From an uncultured Pseudohongiella sp. (lineage in GTDB: Bacteria > Pseudomonadota > Gammaproteobacteria > Pseudomonadales > Pseudohongiellaceae), in the NCBI GenBank assembly GCA_902537815.1, contig CACBCS010000007.1:1-64000 (forward strand): a stretch of 64,000 bases of DNA, written 5' to 3'. Positions 15,873 to 24,270 of this stretch are shown piece by piece. The position numbers and the translations under genes are program-made. Numbering within the stretch: the first letter of the stretch is position 1; the number at the start of each line of letters is the position of its first letter. The notes under the pieces are model-generated. The model had not been told where the DNA came from. It saw nothing but the letters and a program-made list of their open reading frames with translations, and made no database searches.

Positions 15873-16613
15873 CTAGAACTTGAGCCGCTTGAAGGCGGCC
15901 TCCGGTATTGATCGCACAACAGCCATGATCAGTCGCCAGTAGCCGGGAACGTAGACAGTGTGTCGTTTGCGCCTGACAGCCTTTTCGATCTGTCTGGCAA
16001 CAAGTTCAGGGGAAGACCAGAGAAGGCCTTTGTCAAACTGCTGCGTCATCGGTGAATCCACTAGTCCGGGTCGGATGTCTAGTACGTCGACGCCATAGGG
16101 TAAGAGCTTTCCCCGCAGACCCTGAAGGTAGGTTGAGACCAAGGCCTTGGCTGCACCGTAAACAAAATTGGGCTGCCTGCCTCGGTCGCCAGCGACTGAG
16201 GTGACCACCGCCAGCATCCCGCGACCTTGCTCTTTCAAGTAAGGTGCCAGCCGGGTAAGCAAAGAGATGACGCTTAAGCCATTGATGTCAATTTCACGCC
16301 GGGCAAGATCAAAATCCTGCTCTGCCGCCTCCTGATCCGGAAGCGACCCGTGACAGATCAGGACGAGGTCAATGTCGTCCTCACCAAAGAATTCAGTCGC
16401 GGCACTAATCGCGGTTTCATGTTCTTCATGATTCAACAGATCCAGCACACGGGTCCCGACCCGCGCTGCGCCTCGAACCAGGAGATCCTGCTGCTGCAGC
16501 GCCAATCGCGAGCCATTTCGTGCAATCAGAAACAGACTGCTGTGATTTGCTGCATAGCGCCTGGCAACTGCAGTCGCGATTGCTGAACTAGCGCCGATCA
16601 GAAGAATATTCAA
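15873..16613 (-). CDS. dprE2: SDR-family reductase, DprE2-like
   Basis: This 246-residue short-chain dehydrogenase has a cofactor loop GASSAIATAVA at the N-terminus, the strand LVLICHG in the NNAG position, a catalytic serine in VVTSVAGDRG and YGAAK for the Tyr/Lys pair. In the arabinofuranose lipid pathway DprE2 reduces the 2-keto intermediate made by DprE1 to polyprenylphosphoryl-arabinose. The assignment rests on the SDR fold plus context. Its start overlaps the stop of the DprE1-like gene by 4 bases (ATGA), implying translational coupling. Confidence 0.83.
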   Translation of the reverse strand: MNILLIGASSAIATAVARRYAANHSSLFLIARNGSRLALQQQDLLVRGAARVGTRVLDLLNHEEHETAISAATEFFGEDDIDLVLICHGSLPDQEAAEQDFDLARREIDINGLSVISLLTRLAPYLKEQGRGMLAVVTSVAGDRGRQPNFVYGAAKALVSTYLQGLRGKLLPYGVDVLDIRPGLVDSPMTQQFDKGLLWSSPELVARQIEKAVRRKRHTVYVPGYWRLIMAVVRSIPEAAFKRLKF

Positions 16614-17944
16614 CGCTGAGATGACCTCACGCCGGCTTGAGTGAGCCCAAGCCGATCCGACTGCAGTGAACCCAGTGACCCGGCCGGGTCAATCCGGTCT
16701 TTTAGGGCTTTGAATTGGTGCCAGTTGGGGTAACCCTGTCTGAATACTGCAGCACTCATGCGCGCATCTTTCGCCAGATAGTGTCGTCCGCCCGCAGCCA
16801 GAACGATCTCGTCCAGTCGGTCCAGCAGCGGCAGCAGATCGGGCTCATATTTGAAATCAAGGGTCAGTGTGACGCCCTCGCTAGGGAAGCTCAACCAGTT
16901 GGCATTGGCAGGCCCGAATCTCTTGAGCACGGCAAGAAAGGAGCCTTTTCCTGACCGACTCACGGTCTCCAGCGTTTCTCGCAGACCGGACTCTGCGGCG
17001 TCGTCCGGTAGGACGAACTGATACTGCAGAAACCCTCCAGACCCATAAAGCCGATTCCACCCTTTTAGTCTGTCCAGCGGAAAAAAATAGTCGTCATAGT
17101 AAACCGAGTTCACTGACTTTTTGAATCTGTGGCGGGCGTAGTACAGCTGGTTAAAGCCACCCATCGTGTAGCGATTGAGCAGAAACCCCGGCGTCGTAAA
17201 GGGCACAGAGAGCCTGCGTTTTGATCTGTGCTCCAGCTTTCCTGTCTCGCTGTGACTGCCAAGGTAAATGACCCCTCTGCCCAGCGCCGACTCTTTTGCC
17301 AGACAGTCCACCCACGCGACGACGTACTGTTTGTCATTATGCTGTCGAAGCAAAGCCAGACTCTCCTTGAGATTGGCCGCAGGAATTGACTGGGCGCTTA
17401 TAAAGGCACTCGGCACCTTTTTCAATGAAACGGTTGCATCCAGAATCATTCCGGTCAGTCCCATACCGCCGCAGGTGGCCTGAAAGTATTCTTTATTCTC
17501 GGTGGGAGAGCAGACTGCGGTTTCACCGCTTGGCAGAAGCAGAGTGAAACGTTCAATGTGATCACAGAAACTGCCATCGACGTGGTGATTTTTGCCGTGA
17601 ATGTCGGCTGCGATCGCACCACCTATGGTGACATTCTTTGTGCCCGACAGCACCGGCAGGAACAGGCCCTGTGGCACACAGACACGCAGTATTTCGGCCA
17701 GAGTGGTGCCGGCGCCGCAGCGAATGGTCAGAGCGCGCCGGTCAAGGCTGAGAAAGTCGTCCAGATACCGGCTGCTTAACACCCTGGTTGCCAGGGCGCT
17801 GTCACCATAGCTGCGCCCCGCGCCTCTCGGGATCATTCGCAGTCCCACGCTGGTTTTTAGAATTTGCGCTGTGGAGTCAGCATCTCTGGGCGCAAGCACG
17901 GACGCTTCTGCGTAAGGATACCGACCCCAGCCCGAAAGACGCAT
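16610..17944 (-). CDS. dprE1: FAD-dependent oxidase, DprE1-like (polyprenylphosphoryl-ribose 2'-oxidase)
   Basis: The product has a VAO-type FAD domain with PRGAGRSYGDSAL and GGAIAADIHGKNHHVDGSFCDHIE, closely resembling mycobacterial DprE1. The substrate domain aligns end to end (NRLYGSGGFLQYQFVLP; LSFPSEGVTLTLDF; YLAKDARMS, holding the catalytic Lys). The residue equivalent to mycobacterial Cys387 is Thr. The ORF track starts at 18019, overlapping the GtrA gene by 71 bases. I prefer ATG 17944 (MRLSGWGRYP), because it has GGGGGTAGG upstream, sits 4 bases after the GtrA stop and gives the normal N-terminus. The enzyme should epimerise ribose to arabinose together with the DprE2-like reductase. 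Confidence 0.9.
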   Translation of the reverse strand: MRLSGWGRYPYAEASVLAPRDADSTAQILKTSVGLRMIPRGAGRSYGDSALATRVLSSRYLDDFLSLDRRALTIRCGAGTTLAEILRVCVPQGLFLPVLSGTKNVTIGGAIAADIHGKNHHVDGSFCDHIERFTLLLPSGETAVCSPTENKEYFQATCGGMGLTGMILDATVSLKKVPSAFISAQSIPAANLKESLALLRQHNDKQYVVAWVDCLAKESALGRGVIYLGSHSETGKLEHRSKRRLSVPFTTPGFLLNRYTMGGFNQLYYARHRFKKSVNSVYYDDYFFPLDRLKGWNRLYGSGGFLQYQFVLPDDAAESGLRETLETVSRSGKGSFLAVLKRFGPANANWLSFPSEGVTLTLDFKYEPDLLPLLDRLDEIVLAAGGRHYLAKDARMSAAVFRQGYPNWHQFKALKDRIDPAGSLGSLQSDRLGLTQAGVRSSQR

Positions 17945-17948
17945 TCTT

Positions 17949-18410
17949 CTACCTACCCCCATCATTCTGATTTTGACCGAATTGGCCATGGGCTGGACTG
18001 TTGCCGGCTGTTGAGACAAAAACCATCCGGTTGTCGAGTTGATACTTTACAACATATCCAATGGTCAGTCCGATTGCAGCGCCGGAATAGCGCGCGGACT
18101 TACCTCCAAACAAGAATTCGCAGCCCAGTTCGAAACTCCAGAATAAAACGGTAGTAAGTACTCCGGTCACAGCATAGGCGATGAATGTTCTGAGGTTGTG
18201 TCGCTGCGAACGGGTGACGAAGGCGAAGATAAATTTCTTGTCCAGGCAGTATTTACTGATTAGGCCTGTCATAGTGCCAACCAGGAGGGCGACGTAGAGC
18301 GTGTAGCTACCTGCATAGATTCTGATCGTCAACTCCTGAGATGCCAGGTTGATTAGGGTGGCAATTATGGCGAAAACCCCATACTTTAGTGCCCGGTCGG
18401 CGGCAGTCAT
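17949..18410 (-). CDS. GtrA-family membrane protein
   Basis: The 153-residue product has four hydrophobic segments and the GtrA signatures LKYGVFAIIATLINL, ISKYCLDKKFIF and YVVKYQLDNRMVF. GtrA-like proteins flip or scaffold polyprenyl-linked sugars. Rv3789, beside dprE1 in Mycobacterium tuberculosis, belongs to this family. It is the first gene of the four-gene minus-strand cluster. A GAGGACTTCGAT ribosome-binding region precedes the ATG. A role in moving the arabinofuranosyl lipid across the inner membrane is inferred from context. Confidence 0.87.
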   Translation of the reverse strand: MTAADRALKYGVFAIIATLINLASQELTIRIYAGSYTLYVALLVGTMTGLISKYCLDKKFIFAFVTRSQRHNLRTFIAYAVTGVLTTVLFWSFELGCEFLFGGKSARYSGAAIGLTIGYVVKYQLDNRMVFVSTAGNSPAHGQFGQNQNDGGR

Positions 18411-18485
18411 ATCGAAGTCCTCGTCGGCTTAAATAAATCTTGCTGCGGCTGATGCCCAGCTACTGAGTCGGAATAGGAAGCGGCA

Positions 18486-19280
18486 ATGACAGAGCTCATG
18501 AATTTTGCACAAAGCGTAGCGCGTGAAGCCGGTGAGCTGATTTTGTGCGAGCGCGAGCAGGCTGACCTTGTACATGATTATAAGGGAGGAGACGAGCTGG
18601 TGACCAATGCCGACATCAAGGCAGACCAGCTAATCCGAACCAGGATTGAGCAGCGCTTCGCGGAACACCGGCTCCTGTCTGAAGAGTCTTCTCCTGAGTT
18701 GCAGCGGGTCTGGGAGTCTGAGGTGCCGGTTTGGATTGTTGACCCGATCGACGGCACCGTGAACTACGCCCACGGTCACATTCAATCGGCCGTCTCCATT
18801 GCTTACTGCGAGCACGGACAAATAACCCTTGGCGTCGTCTACAACCCCTTCACCGACGAGCTTTTCAGCGCCGAATTGGGGCAGGGCGCGAAGCTGAACG
18901 GAGCGACGATCAGAGTGGCTGAGGAGACAAATTTACGCAGAGCCATCATTGCTACAGGGTTTCCGTACATCAAAGAAGGGATTGACGACATGGTGGAGCG
19001 GGTCAGAAGTATTCTTCATCATTGTGCCGACATTCGGCGACTGGGCTCCGCCGCACTCGATATATGCTGGCTGGCGGCCGGTCGTCTTGACGGTTATTAC
19101 GAAAGCCTCAGCCTGTGGGATTTCGCAGCGGCCAGACTGATAGCCGCGGAGGCTGGCGCAGTGTGTGGCCATTTCGGTGCGGTGCCGGAAGATGTGGACC
19201 CCCAATTCTTTAACAAGAACCTCCTGATCGCGAATCCGGCCCTGTACCCCCAGCTGTTGGAGCTGCTGCAGCAATCCTGA
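18486..19280 (+). CDS. Inositol monophosphatase-family phosphatase
   Basis: The 264-residue product has all the metal-site motifs: LLSEE (Glu), WIVDPIDGTVNYAHG (DPIDGT), and SLWDFAAARLIAAEAG in place of the usual WDxAAG. Such Mg-dependent enzymes hydrolyse inositol-1-phosphate, PAP, NADP or sugar phosphates. The gene diverges from the arabinofuranose-lipid cluster with only 75 bases between the starts, so shared control is possible, and a sugar-phosphate substrate in that pathway is conceivable but unproven. SuhB-specific features were not evident. Confidence 0.85.
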   Translation: MTELMNFAQSVAREAGELILCEREQADLVHDYKGGDELVTNADIKADQLIRTRIEQRFAEHRLLSEESSPELQRVWESEVPVWIVDPIDGTVNYAHGHIQSAVSIAYCEHGQITLGVVYNPFTDELFSAELGQGAKLNGATIRVAEETNLRRAIIATGFPYIKEGIDDMVERVRSILHHCADIRRLGSAALDICWLAAGRLDGYYESLSLWDFAAARLIAAEAGAVCGHFGAVPEDVDPQFFNKNLLIANPALYPQLLELLQQS

Positions 19281-19335
19281 GTCCAAAAAATGCTGTGAAA
19301 GGCCTTTTTGGCAGGTTAAAGCGAAGTCAGCGCGA

Positions 19336-19364
19336 TTGACGCATCGTGAATCCCTCTTTACTAT
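19336..19364 (+). promoter_or_regulatory. Sigma70-type promoter for the redoxin/cytochrome/copper-enzyme gene
   Basis: TTGACG (19336-19341) and TACTAT (19359-19364) are separated by 17 bases, close to the sigma70 consensus. The start codon at 19465 is about 95 bases downstream, leaving a leader that contains the palindrome at 19418. Confidence 0.5.
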
Positions 19365-19417
19365 TTGTGTTGGTTTCAATGGCTTACTAGCACGGTGCCG
19401 CGTTTAGTCAACCAAAT

Positions 19418-19431
19418 CGCAAATATTTGCG
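19418..19431. promoter_or_regulatory. 14-bp perfect palindrome CGCAAATATTTGCG, candidate operator
   Basis: The site lies in the leader between the promoter at 19336 and the AAGGAGA ribosome-binding site of the gene at 19465. Its placement would suit a repressor or an RNA hairpin. The regulator is unknown. Confidence 0.35.
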
Positions 19432-19464
19432 TTGTAATCGCTAAACCTTTTTAAGGAGACAATT

Positions 19465-21174
19465 ATGTACAAGCCGGCCAAGCTGACACTGACGCTGACC
19501 GCCCTCGTTCTGACGCCGGTGCTGGCGCTGGCACAGGAGCGGGTCGGAGATTTTGCACTGATCGACCAGAACGGCTACCACCACAGCATGAGCTATCTGG
19601 ATGACCATGAAGCGGTGGCGTTTTTGGTGCAGGCTAACGGTAGCGAGGCAACTGAAGCGGCGCTATCCGGGTTTCTTGCGCTGCGAGAACAGTTTGACTC
19701 CAGAGGCATCGAGTTTTTGATGATCAACCCGATGGGACTCGAGAACCGGGCTGAAGTGGCGGCGGAAATGGGCAGACTCGGCAGCGATCTTCCGGTGTTG
19801 ATGGATGATCATCGGGTGATCTCTGAAGCGATGGGAATCTCCAATAGCGGCCAGGTGCTGGTCTTTGATCCGGCCCGCTTCACCGTAAAGTATCGGGGTT
19901 CCGTGTCCGGGGCTGAAACCGCGCTCAATGAGGTTCTGGTCGGTGACGAGGTGTCGACGCCTGAAATTGCAGTCAGCGGTGAGCCAGTGACCTACGAGGC
20001 AATGATCGAAGTCCCCTCCTATGTCGAGGACATTGCGCCGGTTCTGGCGGAAAACTGCGCAGCCTGTCATCGCGAGGGCGGTATTGCTCCTTTCGCTATG
20101 GACAGTCATGCCATGGTTCAGGGCTGGTCCCCGATGATCAGGGAAGTGCTGATGACCAAGCGCATGCCACCGGGTGCCATCGATGGCCACATCGGAGACT
20201 TCGTCAATAACCGAGTGATTGAAGAGCAGGATGTCCGTAATATCATTGCCTGGGCGGAAGCAGGTGCCCCTAAAGATGGTGACGAAGATCCGCTGGCCCA
20301 GTTGACCTGGCCAGAGTCCAAGTGGGCTTACGGTGAGCCGGATATGATTCTTGATATTCCTGCAACCACTGTCCCGGCGACAGGCAATGGGGTTTTCACC
20401 AATGTTGAAGTGGTTTTTGACATGCCGGCTGACCGGTGGATGAAGGGCAGTCAGATTATCGCCGGCGATCGCCAGGTACTGCATCACACGGTAAATCGAC
20501 TGGATTTCCCGGGTGAAGAACCCCGACGCGGTTTCCTCGGAGGTTCTGGTAACCCCGATAAAGCGAACATTGCGGCCTACATCCCTGGTTTCATCCAGGA
20601 AATGAACCCTGAAGGTACCGGAGGCCTCATCAAGGCCGGTTCAGTTCTACACCTGAACATGCATTACACTCCGTATGGCAAAGAGACTACCGATCGCAGC
20701 CAGGTTGGTGTGTGGTTCTACCCGGAAGGCGAGGAACCAGCCGAGAGGATGTCAGGTAACTGCGCCTGTATTTTTCCGTTTGGCTGGGACGATATCCCTC
20801 CTCATGATCCGGCGTTCGAGCAGGTGAAAAGCATCACGATAGACCGCGAGGCGCATCTGCATAGCTTTACACCGCACATGCATTTTCGGGGTAAATACAT
20901 GCGTTTTTATGCTGACTACCCTGACGGCACCACTGAAGAGCTGATCAACGTTGCGAAATACAACTACAACTGGCAGCTGAGCTACTTATACAAAGAGCCC
21001 AAACTGGTGCCAGCCGGCACACAGATTCGTGTCGTAGGCGCGTTCGATAATTCCAGCCAAAATCCCGCGAATCCGGATCCTGAGCGGACGGTGCCATGGG
21101 GCAACGAAAGTTGGGATGAGATGTTCTTTGGTGTCGTGAACTACAAGTTCACCAACCAGGGGGGAGACGATTAA
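19465..21174 (+). CDS. Redoxin-cytochrome c-copper monooxygenase-like fusion protein
   Basis: This 569-residue exported protein has a signal peptide to about residue 24, a thioredoxin-like redoxin domain (25-165), a haem-binding CAACH (198-202), and a C-terminal domain like the PHM/dopamine beta-monooxygenase copper fold. All copper-ligand candidates are visible: HH at 340-341, His400 (LNMHYTP), HMH at 471-473 and Met553 (WDEMFFG). The redoxin domain has Ser in GSEA where the related redoxin at 27744 has GCPI, so it should not be redox-active. It may be a cytochrome-linked copper hydroxylase, but substrate is unknown. A strong ribosome-binding site and terminator make it monocistronic. Confidence 0.8.
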   Translation: MYKPAKLTLTLTALVLTPVLALAQERVGDFALIDQNGYHHSMSYLDDHEAVAFLVQANGSEATEAALSGFLALREQFDSRGIEFLMINPMGLENRAEVAAEMGRLGSDLPVLMDDHRVISEAMGISNSGQVLVFDPARFTVKYRGSVSGAETALNEVLVGDEVSTPEIAVSGEPVTYEAMIEVPSYVEDIAPVLAENCAACHREGGIAPFAMDSHAMVQGWSPMIREVLMTKRMPPGAIDGHIGDFVNNRVIEEQDVRNIIAWAEAGAPKDGDEDPLAQLTWPESKWAYGEPDMILDIPATTVPATGNGVFTNVEVVFDMPADRWMKGSQIIAGDRQVLHHTVNRLDFPGEEPRRGFLGGSGNPDKANIAAYIPGFIQEMNPEGTGGLIKAGSVLHLNMHYTPYGKETTDRSQVGVWFYPEGEEPAERMSGNCACIFPFGWDDIPPHDPAFEQVKSITIDREAHLHSFTPHMHFRGKYMRFYADYPDGTTEELINVAKYNYNWQLSYLYKEPKLVPAGTQIRVVGAFDNSSQNPANPDPERTVPWGNESWDEMFFGVVNYKFTNQGGDD

Positions 21175-21194
21175 GTCCACTCTTTCTGAGAACC

Positions 21195-21222
21195 AAAAAG
21201 CCGGGCACACCCCGGCTTTTTT
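21195..21222. terminator. Rho-independent terminator after the copper-enzyme gene
   Basis: AAAAAGCCGGG-CACAC-CCCGGCTTTTTTG is a perfect 11-bp stem, 5-base loop and T-run, 20 bases after the stop at 21174. Confidence 0.92.
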
Positions 21223-21464
21223 GTCTCTGCGATTTAATCGAGGCGGCAAGTGTTCTCGGGTAATTATAAACATGCGCTCAGGCGCGGAATCCGCTGCAGA
21301 TACCGTTTGGTCTGACTGCCCGCCCAGTGCCACGAGGGTCACCGAGGAGTTTGCTTTCAGACCACAGACCAAGGCGGCTTCAAAAAGCCCGGAAATGAGA
21401 GTAAGGTCGGATAAGAACGCGCTGCTGTCCCGTCATAATAAGACCAAAACCTCTGGAGGCAATT

Positions 21465-22451
21465 ATGAATCAGCGTTTCAACCTCTTGCTGGCCCTCGCA
21501 TTTTTCCTGGCATCTAAACCGCTTCTCGCTCAGTCGCCGGAGCCGCCTAGAACCGAACATGGGTATCCGGATCTGCAGGGCACCTATACATTCCGCACGA
21601 TTACCCCGTTGCAACGACCCGCTGAGCTGGCTGACAAGGCCACACTCACTGCTGAAGAAGCAGCCGAGTGGGCGGCCTATGAGAATCGACGCCAGAATCG
21701 TGATCTGATTATCGACTCGGTTGGAGGTGCGGGCTATCCACCCGGTGTTATTTCGTACAATGAATTCTGGTATGAACGCGGTAATGATACTGTTTCGGAT
21801 CGGCGTACTTCTCTGGTTTATGATCCGCCTAACGGCAGATTGCCGCCGCTGAACGCCATCGGTCGTGAGCGTAATGCCTTTGTGCAACAGATGAGACGCG
21901 ACAGCGCTGGCCCCGAGGCACGAACCTTGAACGATCGGTGTATTATCAACAATCGCACTGGGCCGCCTCTCATCTCCGGCTCCTACAACAACAATATGCA
22001 GCTGGTTCAAACCCGCGAACATGTAATGATCATGACCGAAATGGTTCATCACGCCCGCATTATCCCGTTCGCTGAAGATTTTGACGCGCCGTTTCCACAA
22101 TGGGCGGGCCGTTCGATTGCCCGATGGGAGGGCGATACTCTGGTGATTACAAGCAAGCATTTCTACCCTGAGTATGGCTGGCGCAATACATCCCCGAATC
22201 TGCGCATCGAAGAGCGGTTTACCTGGATTGATGAGAATACACTGGATTACGACTTCACCGTGAAAGACGCCGCCATGTGGGATCAGCCGTGGTCTGCCCG
22301 CTTGCCTATGCGCAGAATCGAAGAGCCGATCTATGAGTACGCCTGCCATGAAGGTAATCATGGTTTGATGGGGATTCTGGCCGGCTGGAGGCGCTGGGAA
22401 GTGGAAGGGAAAAATCAGGGTCGTATTCCCAGTGTTGATGATGACGAATAA
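21465..22451 (+). CDS. Exported hypothetical protein (328 aa)
   Basis: The product has a signal peptide (LLLALAFFLASKPLLAQ) and a conserved-looking body: PDLQGTYTFRTITPLQRP, ERGNDTVSDRRTSLVYDPPNGRLPPL, DRCIINNRTGPPL, SIARWEGDTLVITSKHF and IYEYACHEGNHGLMGIL. I have seen this pattern in secreted proteins of marine proteobacteria and acidobacteria that accompany redoxin and cytochrome genes, but know no function. Two cysteines may pair. An AGGC-type ribosome-binding site (CTGGAGGCAATT) precedes the ATG. It follows the terminator, so it has its own promoter. Confidence 0.72.
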   Translation: MNQRFNLLLALAFFLASKPLLAQSPEPPRTEHGYPDLQGTYTFRTITPLQRPAELADKATLTAEEAAEWAAYENRRQNRDLIIDSVGGAGYPPGVISYNEFWYERGNDTVSDRRTSLVYDPPNGRLPPLNAIGRERNAFVQQMRRDSAGPEARTLNDRCIINNRTGPPLISGSYNNNMQLVQTREHVMIMTEMVHHARIIPFAEDFDAPFPQWAGRSIARWEGDTLVITSKHFYPEYGWRNTSPNLRIEERFTWIDENTLDYDFTVKDAAMWDQPWSARLPMRRIEEPIYEYACHEGNHGLMGILAGWRRWEVEGKNQGRIPSVDDDE

Positions 22452-22467
22452 CGGAGGCCTGCGCTGA

Positions 22468-22845
22468 ATGACAGCCACAGGAAAGACCACACCGGAACAT
22501 GATGCCAAGATCGCGTCTGTGTCATTCGGGGCTGTTTATCCACATTACGTGACCAAAGTGGTCAGCAAAGGCAGGACCGAGCAGGAATTGCAGACAGTGA
22601 TCGGCTGGCTCACCGGGATTGAAGAAGCGGGGCTGCGACAGGCGATTGACGATGAGCTTTCTTTTGAGACGTTTTTTGCAAACGCTGAGTTGAATCCGAA
22701 AGCCGCGCTGGTGAAGGGGGTGATTTGCGGCTACCGGGTTGAAGCCATAGAAACGCCTTTAACCCGGCAAGTCAGAATTCTTGACAAGCTGGTAGACGAA
22801 CTGGCGCACGGTCGCCCCATCGACAAAATCCTCAGAACCGGATGA
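22468..22845 (+). CDS. DUF2200-family protein
   Basis: The 125-residue product matches DUF2200 along its length: SFGAVYPHYVTKVVSKGRTEQELQTVIGWLTG, FETFFANAELNPKAALVKGVICGYRVE and LTRQVRILDKLVDELAHGRPIDKIL. The family is small, cytosolic and uncharacterised. GGAGGCC lies 15 bases after the previous stop. It overlaps the next gene by 4 bases (ATGA), so both are probably translated together. Confidence 0.88.
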   Translation: MTATGKTTPEHDAKIASVSFGAVYPHYVTKVVSKGRTEQELQTVIGWLTGIEEAGLRQAIDDELSFETFFANAELNPKAALVKGVICGYRVEAIETPLTRQVRILDKLVDELAHGRPIDKILRTG

Positions 22846-23387
22846 CTGAGCAGGCAGCAAGCCCGATGTTAAGGGTCACCTATTGCGCCGCGATGAGCGC
22901 TGACGAATTTATTGCTGCAGAGCATGGCGATGTGTCATGGCTGGACAAAGTGGAGAGCGACAGCTCTGACACCCATCTCGACGCCTTGTTCAGCAGTATT
23001 GACTCTATTGTCATGGGCAGAGAAACCTATCGCTTTATCCAGCACCATGGATCCTGGCCCTATGAGGATAAACTTTCCTGGGTAATCAGCTCTGCCGATG
23101 TGGACTCCATGCCGGGGGCTCAGCTGTCGTGCGTGCCTTCGATTGAGTGCTTTCTTATGCAGGTGACTCAGAGCGGTCTTTCGCATGTCTGGTTGTTGGG
23201 CGGGGGTCAGCTTGCGTCAGGGTTTTTAGAAAAGGGCCTGACTACCGATCTGATTTTGTCTAAATTTCCGGTGTTCCTGGGTGGGGGCATACCACTGTTC
23301 AGTCGCCATGTCTTGGCAGACATCCCGAGTAAATCTCGGCAGGAAGTTGAATTCAAAGCCCATCAGCGCATCGAGATTGCCCTCTGA
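22842..23387 (+). CDS. Dihydrofolate reductase-like (RibD C-terminal domain) protein
   Basis: The 181-residue product shares the RibD-C/YwjB-type DHFR fold: VTYCAAMSADEFIA at the first strand, DSIVMGRETYRFI, VWLLGGGQLASGFLEKGL and LILSKFPVFLGGGIPLF. These proteins bind NADPH and usually reduce unknown pteridine- or riboflavin-related substrates. It is neither FolA nor RibD. The ATG overlaps the DUF2200 stop. Confidence 0.84.
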   Translation: MTEQAASPMLRVTYCAAMSADEFIAAEHGDVSWLDKVESDSSDTHLDALFSSIDSIVMGRETYRFIQHHGSWPYEDKLSWVISSADVDSMPGAQLSCVPSIECFLMQVTQSGLSHVWLLGGGQLASGFLEKGLTTDLILSKFPVFLGGGIPLFSRHVLADIPSKSRQEVEFKAHQRIEIAL

Positions 23388-23511
23388 ATGCTTAAGTGGC
23401 GGCAGCTGTCTGAGTCTGTACAGTGCTTTTATTTTGTGAGCCTCACGAGTGTGATGAGACAATTGGGCCAATGATCGTATTTCCCGCTGTGAACGAATGC
23501 TGATCTGAACC

Positions 23512-24069
23512 ATGCCTCGACCCTATTGCCCACGCTGTGACTATCCGGAGCGCACCTGTCTTTGCCACGGCATCGACCGGACCGGCTATTCCATTAAACT
23601 CACAATTCTGCAGCATCCCACTGAAGCAGGGCACGCAAAAAATACCGCGCGGCTTATTACCCTTGTAGCAGAGGGGGCAGAAGTTGTTGTCGGTGAGCAA
23701 CCCGAAGATTTCGACGGGGTGCGGCATGCCTTGCTGTCGAATCCGGGCGTGGTGGTGCTCTTTCCAACCAGCATCAGCGTACCCCTGTCTGAAGCGAATC
23801 AAACTTCACCGGTGCACTGGCTGGTCCTGATTGACGGAACTTGGCGCAAGGCCAAAAAAATCTGGATGTCCAATCCGTGGCTACAGGAACTGCGGGTCTG
23901 TCACATTAATGATGCATCGAGCCGGTACCGTATCCGGCGCGGCAGCGTACCCGGAGGTCTGGCGACGATTGAAGCGGCTGCAACTGCCTTGGCACAGCTG
24001 GGAGAAGCGAACACGGAGGCCCTGCTGAATGCGTTCGAGGCTTTCCAGAAGAACTGGCCAAGCCCCTGA
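23512..24069 (+). CDS. tapT: DTW-domain tRNA 3-(3-amino-3-carboxypropyl)uridine synthase
   Basis: The 185-residue product starts with a zinc-ribbon-like CPRCDYPERTCLC (Cys6, 9, 16, 18) and has the DTW motif LIDGTWRKAKK (Asp108, Thr110, Trp111). DTW enzymes such as E. coli TapT (YfiP) use S-adenosylmethionine to make acp3U at position 47 of tRNA. Length fits the smaller subfamily. It stands alone between the DHFR-like gene and the YceI gene. Confidence 0.87.
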   Translation: MPRPYCPRCDYPERTCLCHGIDRTGYSIKLTILQHPTEAGHAKNTARLITLVAEGAEVVVGEQPEDFDGVRHALLSNPGVVVLFPTSISVPLSEANQTSPVHWLVLIDGTWRKAKKIWMSNPWLQELRVCHINDASSRYRIRRGSVPGGLATIEAAATALAQLGEANTEALLNAFEAFQKNWPSP

Positions 24070-24270
24070 TCTGCGAAAGAGCGTGTCAGCTTGCCGATTG
24101 GTCTGACCCGCATGGGTACCGCTGCTTGTCGCAGAGCGTTGCGTCGCGGGAGGTGCCAGCTGTGCCGTTGACTGTTCAGGCTCTGTTGCGGCGAGCGTAA
24201 ACTACTGGATTTCAACCGGCAGCTGAGCCATATTGAAGCCTTGATTCGTTTTTTGTGTTTGGAGAAACTC

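Noticed and set aside
17945-18019. Longer DprE1-like start at 18019
   Set aside because: It would overlap the GtrA gene by 71 bases, and the later ATG at 17944 has a better ribosome-binding site and the family N-terminus.
19281-19320. Possible terminator after the IMPase gene (CCAAAAA ... TTTTTGG)
   Set aside because: The stem is short with a long loop, so it is not scored as a terminator.
21357-22508. A 383-residue minus-strand ORF
   Set aside because: It is antisense to the exported protein at 21465, which has a signal peptide and domain-like motifs; the minus frame has no recognisable family.
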